From the NCBI GenBank assembly GCA_041666525.1, contig JBAYGT010000001.1, positions 62,001 through 126,000 of the forward strand: 64,000 nt of DNA, given 5' to 3'. How positions within the stretch are numbered: position 1 is the stretch's first letter; the number at the start of each line of letters is the position of its first letter. The position numbers and the translations under genes are program-made. The notes below the pieces were generated by a model that saw nothing but the letters and a program-made list of their open reading frames with translations, was not told the origin of the DNA and did not search any database. Origin of the DNA: JBAXTZ01 sp041666525. GTDB taxonomy: Bacteria > Bacillota > Negativicutes > JBAXTZ01. This document shows, piece after piece, positions 41,695 through 51,510 of the stretch.

Positions 41695-41738
41695 AATTAG
41701 CTCCTCATTTCGTTTTCGTTGCGAAATTGACAAATAGT

Positions 41739-42710
41739 TTATTTTTTCTGCACTATTAAACATTCGCCGTTCGGATCATATTTTGCTATATTGTTATTGA
41801 TTTTCGCTTTCGTTGAATTTGCGTAACAATAAACACAGCCGGCCGGGCAACTGTCATAATAACCGATATCTTTACTGACCACACAACCACAATTAATCCG
41901 CTGTCCGCGATCTTTCATAGCAACATTTACGCTGTCATATTCGCCTGTAAATATATTTTTCGCGCGTGGCGGCGATAAATATTCCAGCAAATCTTTGTCG
42001 TGTGGATATAATTTGCGTAACAACGCTCCGTCCACACAAGACGCCGGTTCGATACCATACTGCAAATAGTTTCCACTCTCAGAACAAGTTGCCGCCTTGA
42101 TGCACCATTTATCAGCGAATTTTCCGATTCCGGAAAGAATCTTTGTCGTTTCTTCAGGAGAAAACTCTCTGATTCCACGATTGAGAACATTTAGATTGCG
42201 TTGTACTTTTTTATAAGCAGCAATATCCACAAAGCTCACAATTAGTTTGCGGGTATAACGATGAACGTGTGCACCGATTCTTTCAATCCGTTCTAATAAT
42301 CCATCAATATCCAAATCAGCAGATAATATAAGCGGATCAAACCGCCAAACAACCCGATCGGCACCAAGTTTTTCGGAAAGTTCGCAAAAATTTTCGATTC
42401 GCGCCGCAAAAGCCGGAATATTGGGCTCCCATTTTTCCGAATCATAATCATTCAAGGAATAAGTGAAATAATAGCCTTTGCCGGCTGCATCAACCGCTGG
42501 TAACTGTTTCAAAAAAGGAACGGCATTCTTGGTCCAAAACACAATTGCCCTGGTTTTTTCAAACGATACACGGCTAACCTCGCGATTAAACGGATTAACC
42601 CAGTGACAATAACCAGCACGTAACCGATTGACAAACCACTCTCCGTAATAGGCTGGAATATCGGTTGCGCGACTGGCAGTAATTATCGCCGGAAACAATT
42701 CTCTGTTCAT
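41739..42710 (-). CDS. DUF1848 family protein with a C-terminal iron-sulfur-type cysteine motif
   Basis: 323 residues from an ATG with GGAGGCGAAG upstream. The N-terminal ASRATDIPAYYGEWFVNRL block and VFWTKNAVPFLKQLP are diagnostic of DUF1848, as is DRVVWRFDPLIL. Near the C-terminus RINCGCVVSKDIGYYDSCPAGCVYCYAN supplies a CxxxCxYC motif like the radical-SAM cluster site, but placed at the end rather than the start. No function is established. It is 33 bases past uvrA and may be cotranscribed. Confidence 0.8.
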   Translation of the reverse strand: MNRELFPAIITASRATDIPAYYGEWFVNRLRAGYCHWVNPFNREVSRVSFEKTRAIVFWTKNAVPFLKQLPAVDAAGKGYYFTYSLNDYDSEKWEPNIPAFAARIENFCELSEKLGADRVVWRFDPLILSADLDIDGLLERIERIGAHVHRYTRKLIVSFVDIAAYKKVQRNLNVLNRGIREFSPEETTKILSGIGKFADKWCIKAATCSESGNYLQYGIEPASCVDGALLRKLYPHDKDLLEYLSPPRAKNIFTGEYDSVNVAMKDRGQRINCGCVVSKDIGYYDSCPAGCVYCYANSTKAKINNNIAKYDPNGECLIVQKK

Positions 42711-42743
42711 CTTCGCCTCCAACCACTGTGCAATTAAAAACAT

Positions 42744-45560
42744 TTATATTTTCTTTAACATCCGTTTCAAATACTGCCCGGTGTAAGATTTCTTGTTTTT
42801 CGCTACCTGTTCCGGCGTTCCCGTAGCAACTACTTCACCACCCTTGGCGCCGCCTTCCGGACCAAGATCGATAATATAATCGGCAGTTTTGATGACATCA
42901 AGATTGTGTTCAATAACAACTACTGTTTCACCATTATCAACTAGTTTATGCAAAACCTGCAATAGTCTGTCAACATCGGCGAAATGTAACCCGGTCGTCG
43001 GTTCATCAAGTATATACAATGTCTTGCCGGTAGGACGCTTGGACAGCTCAGTTGCCAGTTTTACCCGCTGTGCTTCACCACCAGAAAGCGTTGTTGCTGC
43101 TTGCCCAAGATGAATATAACCTAACCCAACGTCCTTCAGAGTATCCATCTTGCGGGCTATTCGGGGGATATTTACAAAAAATTCTACAGCTTCGTCGACG
43201 GTCATATCGAGTACGTCAGCAATGTTTTTACCTTTATAGCGTACCTCAAGCGTTTCGCGATTATACCGTTTCCCCTTACAAGTCTCGCAGGGAACATAAA
43301 CATCCGGCAGAAAGTGCATTTCAATTTTGATAATACCGTCACCGCTACAAGCTTCGCAACGGCCACCTTTGACGTTAAAACTAAACCGGCCTTTTTTATA
43401 TCCCCGTAATTTAGCTTCATTGGTTTGTTCAAACATATCACGAATCAAATCAAATACTCCGGTATAAGTTGCCGGATTGCTGCGCGGCGTTCTGCCAATC
43501 GGCGACTGATCAATATCAATAATCTTGTCGATGTTCCCGATTCCAACAATTTTATCATGTTTACCGGGGAACTCGCGTTTACGATTAACTTTTACTGCCA
43601 AACCTTTATACAGTATTTCATTTACCAGCGAGCTTTTGCCCGAACCAGACACCCCGGTAACCGCTGTAAATACTCCCAGTGGGAATTTCACCGAGATGTT
43701 TTTGAGATTGTTTTCACGCGCGCCACTGATTTCGATTTCCAAACCATTAGCTGCTCGGCGTTTTTTCGGAATCGCAACGAATTTTTTTCCGGACAAATAT
43801 TGTCCGGTTATCGACTCCGGACATTTTTTTATATCATCGATAGAGCCAAATGCGACTATTTCGCCGCCCAATGCTCCGGCTAACGGGCCAACGTCGATAA
43901 TATAGTCGGCTTCATTCATAGTATCTTCGTCATGCTCTACGACCAACAGTGTGTTTCCAAGATCACGCATTTTTTCCAGCGTTTTAAGCAACCGGCTATT
44001 GTCGCGCTGGTGTAAGCCAATACTTGGCTCATCCAATACATACAATACACCGGTCAATCCTGAGCCGATTTGCGTTGCCAAGCGAATACGCTGAGCCTCA
44101 CCACCGGACAAAGTTCCGGCCGACCGATCCACTGTCAAATAATCCAAGCCGACATTATTCAGAAAGCCTAACCGCGCACGTACTTCCTTCAGCACCTGCT
44201 GCGCTATCGTCTGTTCCCGTTCGGTCAGTTGAAGTTGGTCAAAAAAAACCACGCTGTCGGCGACAGTCATTCTGGTAGTATCATAAATGTTTTTACCGTC
44301 AATCAGTACTGCCAGCGCTTCTTTGCACAGTCGCGCCCCATTACACTCCGGACAAGCGTGGGTTGACATAAATTGCTCATACATAACCCGTGCATCTTCA
44401 CTGGTTGTATCCTTAAATCGACGCTGTAAAGTAGGAATTATTCCTTCAAAGGTCGATGTAAAAACATGTGAACGGCCTTCGTGTACATTAAACTTGTAGA
44501 TAAACTTTTCTTTACCGGATCCGTATAAAATTATTTTTTGAGCATCAGATGACAACTCATTCCAGGTATTATCCAAAGTGAACGAGAATTTTTTCAAAGC
44601 TGTTTCAATCATTATCAGTGTGTATTGCCCAATACCAATTGCTGCAATTGCCCCGTCACGAAGCGTACGGTCTCCGTCAGGAACGATTAACTCCGGATCA
44701 ATTTCCTGATAATACCCCAGCCCTGTACATTTTTTACAGGCGCCAAAAGGATTGTTAAAGCTGAACATCCGTGGCGCAATTTCCGGAAAACTGATATCGC
44801 AATCAGGACAGGCAAAATTTTCACTATATACGATTTCTTTATCACCGTCGATAATTATGTTAACTATGCCATTAGCCAGTTTTAGCGCTGCTTCCACCGA
44901 TTCAGCGATACGCGAACTGTTAGCGGCTTTTACAACAGCACGGTCAATGATTATATCAATGTTGTGCTTTTTTTTCTTGTCTAAAACAATTTCTTCGCTC
45001 AACTCTGTCCGGTCACCGTCAATGCGCGCCCGCAAATAGCCATTGCGCCGCATTTCCGCAAAAACATCCTTATACTCGCCCTTTTTCCCGCGCGCTACCG
45101 GCGCGAGTATTTCTATTTTTGTTCCGTCACTGTAAGCGAGGATTTTATCGGTAATCTGTTCGACGGTCTGCCGCTCTATCGGTCTGCCGCAACAATAGCA
45201 ATGCGGTTTTCCAATCCGCGCAAACAATAACCGGTAATGATCATAAATCTCTGTTACAGTGCCAACTGTTGAACGCGGATTACGGTGAGTACTCTTTTGG
45301 TCAATAGCAATTGCCGGTGATAATCCTTCGATATTATCGACATCAGGTTTATCCATCTGACCTAAGAACTGCCGCGCATAGCTGGACAATGATTCCACAT
45401 AGCGCCGCTGTCCCTCAGCATAGATCGTATCAAACGCCAGCGACGATTTGCCAGAGCCGCTTAAGCCGGTAATAACCACCAGCCTGTCACGGGGAATTTC
45501 TACGTCAATGTTTTTTAAATTATGTTGCCGTGCTCCTTTAACAATGATTTTATCGTGCAT
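42744..45560 (-). CDS. uvrA: Excinuclease ABC subunit A
   Basis: 938 residues, full length. There are two ABC ATPase modules (Walker A GLSGSGKSSLAF near 31-42 and GVSGSGKSSLVN in the second half), each with an LSGGEAQR signature. Zinc-finger cysteines are present (CPDC, CKKC, CSGDG). UvrA scans DNA for bulky damage and loads UvrB. The start has GGAGG 4-5 bases upstream. It follows uvrB by 21 bases, the usual uvrBA pair. Confidence 0.98.
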   Translation of the reverse strand: MHDKIIVKGARQHNLKNIDVEIPRDRLVVITGLSGSGKSSLAFDTIYAEGQRRYVESLSSYARQFLGQMDKPDVDNIEGLSPAIAIDQKSTHRNPRSTVGTVTEIYDHYRLLFARIGKPHCYCCGRPIERQTVEQITDKILAYSDGTKIEILAPVARGKKGEYKDVFAEMRRNGYLRARIDGDRTELSEEIVLDKKKKHNIDIIIDRAVVKAANSSRIAESVEAALKLANGIVNIIIDGDKEIVYSENFACPDCDISFPEIAPRMFSFNNPFGACKKCTGLGYYQEIDPELIVPDGDRTLRDGAIAAIGIGQYTLIMIETALKKFSFTLDNTWNELSSDAQKIILYGSGKEKFIYKFNVHEGRSHVFTSTFEGIIPTLQRRFKDTTSEDARVMYEQFMSTHACPECNGARLCKEALAVLIDGKNIYDTTRMTVADSVVFFDQLQLTEREQTIAQQVLKEVRARLGFLNNVGLDYLTVDRSAGTLSGGEAQRIRLATQIGSGLTGVLYVLDEPSIGLHQRDNSRLLKTLEKMRDLGNTLLVVEHDEDTMNEADYIIDVGPLAGALGGEIVAFGSIDDIKKCPESITGQYLSGKKFVAIPKKRRAANGLEIEISGARENNLKNISVKFPLGVFTAVTGVSGSGKSSLVNEILYKGLAVKVNRKREFPGKHDKIVGIGNIDKIIDIDQSPIGRTPRSNPATYTGVFDLIRDMFEQTNEAKLRGYKKGRFSFNVKGGRCEACSGDGIIKIEMHFLPDVYVPCETCKGKRYNRETLEVRYKGKNIADVLDMTVDEAVEFFVNIPRIARKMDTLKDVGLGYIHLGQAATTLSGGEAQRVKLATELSKRPTGKTLYILDEPTTGLHFADVDRLLQVLHKLVDNGETVVVIEHNLDVIKTADYIIDLGPEGGAKGGEVVATGTPEQVAKNKKSYTGQYLKRMLKKI

Positions 45561-45581
45561 TCGGCCTCCAGAAATTTATCG

Positions 45582-47588
45582 CTACTTCTTTTTTCTATTT
45601 AATCCATACAATTCGCTTAATTCAAATAATGCATCACGTAATTCTGTAGCCCGCTCAAATTCCAAAGCCTTCGATGCCACGCGCATTTCTAAATCCAAAT
45701 TGGCAACAATGTCGACTATTTCGGCTTTGGAATATTTTTTTCCGCTGTCTCTGCGCAATTTGGGCAACTGCACCTTGCGTACAGTTGTTTCAAGGACGGT
45801 CCGTAATGCCTTGGAAATTGATTCCGGCGTAATACCATGTTTTTCATTGTGGTTTCGTTGCACAGTTCTGCGACGCTCGGTTTCGTCAATCGCCCGGCGC
45901 ATGCTGTCAGTTATCCGGTCAGCATACATAATGACCTGACCGTTAACATTCCGCGCCGCACGGCCAATCGTTTGAATTAACGAGGTATCCGAGCGCAAAA
46001 AACCTTCTTTGTCAGCATCAAGTATCGCAACCAGTGAAACCTCCGGCAAGTCTAAGCCCTCACGCAAAAGGTTGATTCCAATCAACACATCAAATTCTCC
46101 GGCACGCAAACCATGAATGATTTCCGAACGTTCAATGGTCACAATGTCCGAATGAAGATATTTCACCTTCACACCTAGTTCTTTAAAATAATCCGCGAGT
46201 TCTTCAGACATTTTTTTAGTTAAAGTCGTTACCAACACCCGTTCTTTACGTTCCACCCGGATGTTTATCTCGCTTAACAGATCATCGATCTGCCCTTTTA
46301 TCGGACGCACGATGACTTCAGGATCGAGTAATCCGGTTGGTCGAATTATTTGTTGAGCTGTTCGCTCGGATGTTGTACGTTCGTATACTGATGGAGTGGC
46401 CGAGACATAAACAATTTGCTTGATGCGTTCGTCAAATTCCTCGAATTTTAACGGCCGATTATCAATGGCCGACGGCAACCTGAACCCGTAATCAACCAAC
46501 ATATTTTTCCGCGAGCGATCACCAAGATGCATCCCGCGAATTTGTGGTAAAGTGACGTGTGACTCATCTACAAATATCAAAAAATCTTCGGGAAAATAAT
46601 CCAATAATGTATAAGGCGGTTCACCAGCTTTACGTGCGGTAAGATGACGTGAATAGTTTTCTATTCCCGAACAAAAGCCCATTTCACGCATCATCTCAAT
46701 ATCATAACGGGTACGTTGCTCCAGACGTTGCGCTTCAAGTAGTTTATTTTGTCCGTTAAATTCTTTTAACCGGTCTTCTAACTCGGTTTCAATGTCAGTA
46801 ACTGCCCGTTCCAGATTTTCTCGGCTAGTCACATAATGTGATGCCGGGTATATTGCACAATGCATCAGCTCAACACAAACATCTCCGGTTAAATAATTAA
46901 ATTCATAGATATGCTCGACAATATCATCTGTTAATTCAATACGGATTGCCCGTTCATCAGAGTAAATCGGAAAAATTTCGACAACATCCCCGCGTACCCG
47001 AAAAGTTCCGCGACCAAAAGCAACATCATTGCGTTCATATTGGTTCAATACCAGCTTGCGCAAAATTTCAATGCGCTCAATTTGTTGACCAAGGCGCATG
47101 CTAAGCACCATACGATAATAATCTTCCGGTGCACCCAAGCCGTAAATACAAGAAACTGAAGCAACAACAATTACATCTTTCCGCTCCGACAAAGAGCAAG
47201 TTGCCGAATGTCGCATTTTTTCTATTTCATCATTTATTGAAGCATCTTTCTCAATAAAAGTATCCGTGTGCGGCATATAGGCTTCCGGCTGATAATAATC
47301 ATAATAACTTACAAAATATTCTACGGCGTTTTCCGGAAAAAAGGCTTTAAATTCGCTCGCCAATTGCGCCGCCAGTGTCTTATTATGCGCAATTACCAGT
47401 GTCGGTTTTTGAACTGATTCAATTATCTTTGCCATTGCATAGGTTTTGCCGGTTCCAGTCGCGCCCAACAATGTTTGACTGCGAAGACTTTGAGTTATTC
47501 CGTCAGCAAGCTCGTTGATGGCAGTAACCTGATCTCCTGCCGGTTCATATGGCGCGACAACCTTAAACTTTTTGCTCTGTTCGATCAT
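45582..47588 (-). CDS. uvrB: Excinuclease ABC subunit B
   Basis: 668 residues. Walker A GATGTGKT is at 42-49. The beta-hairpin region YYDYYQPEAY, DESHVTLPQIRGMH and the helicase motif QTIGRAARN are all present. The C-terminal UVR coiled-coil (about 625-665) binds UvrA/UvrC. UvrB verifies the lesion and prepares the UvrC incision. Its start has AGGT about 7 bases upstream. Confidence 0.98.
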   Translation of the reverse strand: MIEQSKKFKVVAPYEPAGDQVTAINELADGITQSLRSQTLLGATGTGKTYAMAKIIESVQKPTLVIAHNKTLAAQLASEFKAFFPENAVEYFVSYYDYYQPEAYMPHTDTFIEKDASINDEIEKMRHSATCSLSERKDVIVVASVSCIYGLGAPEDYYRMVLSMRLGQQIERIEILRKLVLNQYERNDVAFGRGTFRVRGDVVEIFPIYSDERAIRIELTDDIVEHIYEFNYLTGDVCVELMHCAIYPASHYVTSRENLERAVTDIETELEDRLKEFNGQNKLLEAQRLEQRTRYDIEMMREMGFCSGIENYSRHLTARKAGEPPYTLLDYFPEDFLIFVDESHVTLPQIRGMHLGDRSRKNMLVDYGFRLPSAIDNRPLKFEEFDERIKQIVYVSATPSVYERTTSERTAQQIIRPTGLLDPEVIVRPIKGQIDDLLSEINIRVERKERVLVTTLTKKMSEELADYFKELGVKVKYLHSDIVTIERSEIIHGLRAGEFDVLIGINLLREGLDLPEVSLVAILDADKEGFLRSDTSLIQTIGRAARNVNGQVIMYADRITDSMRRAIDETERRRTVQRNHNEKHGITPESISKALRTVLETTVRKVQLPKLRRDSGKKYSKAEIVDIVANLDLEMRVASKALEFERATELRDALFELSELYGLNRKKK

Positions 47589-47618
47589 AAACTATACCTA
47601 TAACCACAGTTCATTAAA

Positions 47619-48764
47619 TTATTTCAATTTGCTCTTCAAAATTTCAAGCGCCTTGTCAAGCTGCGTGTCATTTGCAGCTGTCGCATTTACCGGAAGCGCG
47701 ACTTTGATATCCGGTTCGACGCCTATTCCATCGATAAACCGATTTAGCGGTGTTGCATATTTTGCAATCGTTAATTTTATACCGGTGCCATCTCCGAGCC
47801 GAAATATTGTCTGAACGGAACCCTTACCATAAGTTTTTTCGCCGATTAGCGTTCCCGATTTTGTATCTTGAACAGCTCCGGCAATTATTTCTGATGCACT
47901 AGCGCTTCCACCGTCAACAAGAACAACTAACGGAAACCGTTTATTAACTAATTCGGAATCATATTCTTCCTTATTGCCATTGCGATCTACGACCGTTACA
48001 ATCGGCCCTTTGGGAACAAAATGTTTAGCGACATCAACGCACTCAGTCAGTAATCCGCCTGGGTTCTCACGCAAGTCCAATATAATTGCTTTTGCGCCAT
48101 CATTTTCCTGTTTTTTCCATTCCTTGTCAAACTCAGCTCCGGTATTTTCATTAAACGCCGAAATTCTGATATATGCAATATTATTATCGAGCATCTTTCC
48201 AGCCACAGTCTTGATTTCGATGAGCTCACGTTTTAATTCCACTTCTTTAGTATCTTTTCCGCGTAGCAAAGTAAGTTTTACAACCGTTCCTGCCTTGCCG
48301 CGAATTTTGTTCGCGGCGACATCAGAATCCATATCAATTGTCGATATTCCATCAATTTTTATTATCCTATCACCGCTTTTCACACCGGCGCGTTCGGCAG
48401 GCGTCCCGTCCATCGGAGCGATAACCAACAATTCCTTGTCTTTTTGGCCGAGATAAATACCTACTCCGCCGTACTCACCTTCAGTATGCATCATAAAAGT
48501 GTTCATCGAATCCTTGTCGAGATAAACCGAATGTTGATCTTTCAGCGATTCAACCATTCCCTTAACCGCTCCGTCAAAAAGACTTTTGGCAGTAACTGTA
48601 TCCACACTCTCGTGTTTGACAATACTGAAAGCATAGATGAATTTTATCGCCGATGACATGTCTGCCGGCTTTATTCCCATAGCTATAAACAAAAAGAACA
48701 GCGTGACAATTGCGCTGATTATAAAAATCGCAAGTCCCCCAAGTATTCTCTTAACACTTTTCAT
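47619..48764 (-). CDS. S41 family carboxy-terminal processing protease
   Basis: 381 residues. An N-terminal membrane anchor (about 7-31) is followed by a PDZ domain (about 95-180, GGVGIYLGQKDKEL and SGDRIIKIDG). The S41 catalytic core follows, with nucleophile Ser in VDGGSASASEIIAGA and Lys in GEKTYGKGSVQTI. CtpA-type proteases trim exported proteins, and in several bacteria they control peptidoglycan hydrolases. Its place 11 bases after the M23 peptidase gene fits a control loop. Confidence 0.92.
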   Translation of the reverse strand: MKSVKRILGGLAIFIISAIVTLFFLFIAMGIKPADMSSAIKFIYAFSIVKHESVDTVTAKSLFDGAVKGMVESLKDQHSVYLDKDSMNTFMMHTEGEYGGVGIYLGQKDKELLVIAPMDGTPAERAGVKSGDRIIKIDGISTIDMDSDVAANKIRGKAGTVVKLTLLRGKDTKEVELKRELIEIKTVAGKMLDNNIAYIRISAFNENTGAEFDKEWKKQENDGAKAIILDLRENPGGLLTECVDVAKHFVPKGPIVTVVDRNGNKEEYDSELVNKRFPLVVLVDGGSASASEIIAGAVQDTKSGTLIGEKTYGKGSVQTIFRLGDGTGIKLTIAKYATPLNRFIDGIGVEPDIKVALPVNATAANDTQLDKALEILKSKLK

Positions 48765-48775
48765 GAGTGCTCTCC

Positions 48776-49897
48776 TTATCCTAGATAATTTCCAGGATTC
48801 GCCGGACTACCATTAACTCTGATTTCAAAATGAAGATGCGGACCGGTGCTGTTACCAGTACTGCCAACCCTGCCAATTGCCTGCCCTTTACTAACCCGTT
48901 GGCCTACGCTTACCAGTAATGCGGAACAATGGCCATACAACGAAGTGATCCCGTTAGCGTGTTGAATTATTAAAGTTTTACCATAGCCACTCATCCAGTC
49001 AGAATAGATAACCACCCCACTGTCAGCTGCGGCAATAGTATCTCCATAATCAGCACCGATATCTATACCGCTATGAAAAATACTTGATCCGTATATCGGA
49101 TGTATCCGCCAGCCAAACGGCGAGGTTATCGGCCCTCTTGCCGGCCAAATCATAGCGCCGGTACTCTGCGCAACGACGCTTCCTCCGCGTTCGATATTCC
49201 TAATCATCTGCTCAACCCGCCGCGATGCTGCCAATTCTTCCTGATAAGCCTGTTGCACAGAATACATATCGCCTTCTGCCGTTGCCAAAACAGCATCTTG
49301 TTCTCGTTTTCGCGCAACTACAAGCTGACGTGTTCTTTCTGCATCGACTTTCAATTGTTTCAACCGCTTTTGCTCTGTCTGCAACGCAACTTTTTGCTGG
49401 GCTAATTCATCACGTTGCCTTGTGACAGATGAAATAAGCTTTGCGTCGTTGGTTAATATTTTTCTAACTACCTCTACACGGTTGATAAAGTCCTGAAAGT
49501 TTTTCGCACCCAACAAAACATCAAGATAGCTTATTTGCCCGTTCTCATAAATTGAACGAACACGTTTATCCAAAATTTTTGTCCGCTCTTTTAGACTGCT
49601 TTGCAACGAAGCGATATTGTCGTCAGTTTTATTAATTGCGGTTTCGGTGCTACTCAACGCATCATTAATTTTATCGAAGTCGGTCTGCGCTCCTTCAAGT
49701 TCCTGTTGAATTACATTGACTTTATCGCTGATATTGTTTACAACTGAGCGCGCCCGTTGCAACTCTCCCGACTTAATCTGTAGTTGTTCTTGAATAGCAT
49801 TCAATTCATTTTTCTTCTGTTCCAGCTCGCTTGCAAAAACAGAACTGCCTAACATCAGCACCAATAAGCAAAAAATAATCGTTTTCCTAAATTGCAT
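48776..49897 (-). CDS. Secreted coiled-coil M23 peptidase (EnvC/PcsB-like)
   Basis: 373 residues. A signal peptide (about 1-22) is followed by a long coiled coil (about 23-230, rich in Glu, Gln and Lys). The C-terminal LytM/M23 domain has the metal-ligand HSGIDIGADYGDTI and HLHFEIRVNG motifs intact. Such proteins are activated by or work with FtsEX to split septal peptidoglycan; ftsX and ftsE are the next two genes upstream. Retention of the histidine and aspartate ligands suggests it is an active endopeptidase, unlike E. coli EnvC. Confidence 0.9.
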   Translation of the reverse strand: MQFRKTIIFCLLVLMLGSSVFASELEQKKNELNAIQEQLQIKSGELQRARSVVNNISDKVNVIQQELEGAQTDFDKINDALSSTETAINKTDDNIASLQSSLKERTKILDKRVRSIYENGQISYLDVLLGAKNFQDFINRVEVVRKILTNDAKLISSVTRQRDELAQQKVALQTEQKRLKQLKVDAERTRQLVVARKREQDAVLATAEGDMYSVQQAYQEELAASRRVEQMIRNIERGGSVVAQSTGAMIWPARGPITSPFGWRIHPIYGSSIFHSGIDIGADYGDTIAAADSGVVIYSDWMSGYGKTLIIQHANGITSLYGHCSALLVSVGQRVSKGQAIGRVGSTGNSTGPHLHFEIRVNGSPANPGNYLG

Positions 49898-49916
49898 TTT
49901 TCGTCTCCAGTTTTCG

Positions 49917-50804
49917 TTACACTCTCATGAATCGACGAATCGAAATTCCTGATCCAACCGCACCAATACCGCAACCAATCAAAATTATTCCGATATTAAC
50001 AAAAGTCAATAACGGATAAATTGGCATTATTGGCAAAAAGGTTAACGACCGTGTCGCCATTTCAACAACTGTGCCATAAGTCCAACTGAGCAGCAATATT
50101 GCAATAAGTGAACCACCTACTCCAAGAATAATGCCCTCCAAGACAAATGGCCAGCGAATGAACGAATCGGTTGCCCCGACATATTTCATGATTTCAATCT
50201 CCCGGCGGCGCGCAAAAACCGTAATTCTAATAGTGTTGGAAATTATAAATAAAGCTGCTAAAGATAAAAACACAATAACAAAAACACCGATAATTCTGAT
50301 GAATTTTGTCAACCGAAATAATTGTTCGATTATTTCTTGACCATATTTTATGTTTTCAAATTCACCGGATTGCTCTAATTTTTCGGCGATGCTTTTAACA
50401 TCTGCGGCATTTTTTGCCCGGATTTCAAAATAGTTTGGTAACGGGTTGGTGTCGCCCAGTGCCTCGATTATTGATTTATTCTCACCCAAACGCTCTCGGA
50501 AAATTTTCAACGCAGTTTCCTTGTCGATAAACTTTACATTCGCAACACCTTTAATGCCGGTAGCATGCTTACCAATTTCGTTTATCTGCTCTTCAGAGAC
50601 ATCTTCTTTAAGATATGCTGATATTTGCACCTGCGATTCAATGCTTGATGCGATATGGTTGACATTCATAACCATAATAAAGAACATCCCCAGGATTAGC
50701 AACGAAATAGCCATTGTCGTTACTGCCGCCAATGCCATCAACCGATTGTGTTTTAACGAACCGATTGCTTCAATGATAAAATACTCCGCTTTTCTAATCG
50801 TCAT
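49917..50804 (-). CDS. ftsX: Cell division ABC permease FtsX
   Basis: 295 residues. The topology is FtsX: one N-terminal helix (about 22-45), an extracytoplasmic domain (about 50-155) and three C-terminal helices. ISNTIRITVFARRREIEIMKYVGATDSFIRWPF is the cytoplasmic coupling segment. The ATG at 50804 overlaps the ftsE stop by 11 bp; an ATG 48 bases upstream is inside ftsE and unlikely. It transmits ATP-driven signals to the M23 hydrolase. Confidence 0.93.
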   Translation of the reverse strand: MTIRKAEYFIIEAIGSLKHNRLMALAAVTTMAISLLILGMFFIMVMNVNHIASSIESQVQISAYLKEDVSEEQINEIGKHATGIKGVANVKFIDKETALKIFRERLGENKSIIEALGDTNPLPNYFEIRAKNAADVKSIAEKLEQSGEFENIKYGQEIIEQLFRLTKFIRIIGVFVIVFLSLAALFIISNTIRITVFARRREIEIMKYVGATDSFIRWPFVLEGIILGVGGSLIAILLLSWTYGTVVEMATRSLTFLPIMPIYPLLTFVNIGIILIGCGIGAVGSGISIRRFMRV

Positions 50805-51480
50805 AGCCGTATGACCCTTCTGCTTCATCACGCACAATGATGCCATTTTCAATAGCGATAACCCGTTTTAACATTTGATCAACCACCCGTTTGTCATGTG
50901 TTGCCATAATCACCGTAGTTCCACCAGCATTGATTTTCTCAAAGATGTTAACGATATCGCGTGATGTCTCAGGATCAAGATTGCCAGTGGGCTCATCAGC
51001 AATAACTATTCCCGGCTTGTTGACAATTGCGCGGGCAATTGCAACGCGCTGCTGTTCTCCGCCAGATAATTCACGCGGATAAGCCTTCATCCGGTCTCGC
51101 AGCCCAACCATTTCCAGAACATGGCTTACGCGCCGCTTAATCGTACCATGAGGAGATTCAATTACTTTCATCGCAAAGGCAATGTTGTCGAAAATTGATT
51201 TATTTGGCAGCAAGCGAACATCCTGGAAAACAATTCCCAACTGACGTCGTAAATAAGGCACTTCTTCATGCCGAATATCGTTAATACATTTGCTGTTAAT
51301 GTAAATTTTGCCACTGGTAGGTGTTTCTTCCCGAAACAGCATCTTCATAAACGTCGATTTACCCGCGCCACTGGGTCCTACCAAAAAAACAAATTCACCG
51401 CTGCGGATATTTATTGATATATTTTGCATTGCGACTTGCTCGCCAGCATATATTTTTGTGACATTTTCAAACCTGATCAT
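50794..51480 (-). CDS. ftsE: Cell division ABC ATPase FtsE
   Basis: 228 residues. VGPSGAGKSTFMKML is Walker A, LSGGEQQRVAIARAI is the ABC signature and GIVIADEPTGNLD is Walker B. This matches the compact FtsE/LolD-like type. The ATG at 51480 with GGAGG about 10 bases upstream is chosen; an ATG 9 bases upstream is too near the site. It drives FtsX. Confidence 0.95.
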   Translation of the reverse strand: MIRFENVTKIYAGEQVAMQNISINIRSGEFVFLVGPSGAGKSTFMKMLFREETPTSGKIYINSKCINDIRHEEVPYLRRQLGIVFQDVRLLPNKSIFDNIAFAMKVIESPHGTIKRRVSHVLEMVGLRDRMKAYPRELSGGEQQRVAIARAIVNKPGIVIADEPTGNLDPETSRDIVNIFEKINAGGTTVIMATHDKRVVDQMLKRVIAIENGIIVRDEAEGSYGYDD

Positions 51481-51510
51481 GAAAAACATTCCCTCCGTCA
51501 ATAACCGTGG

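Noticed and set aside
43425..43905. Long plus-strand frames opposite uvrA
   Set aside because: They are shadows of a full-length, strongly conserved gene on the other strand.
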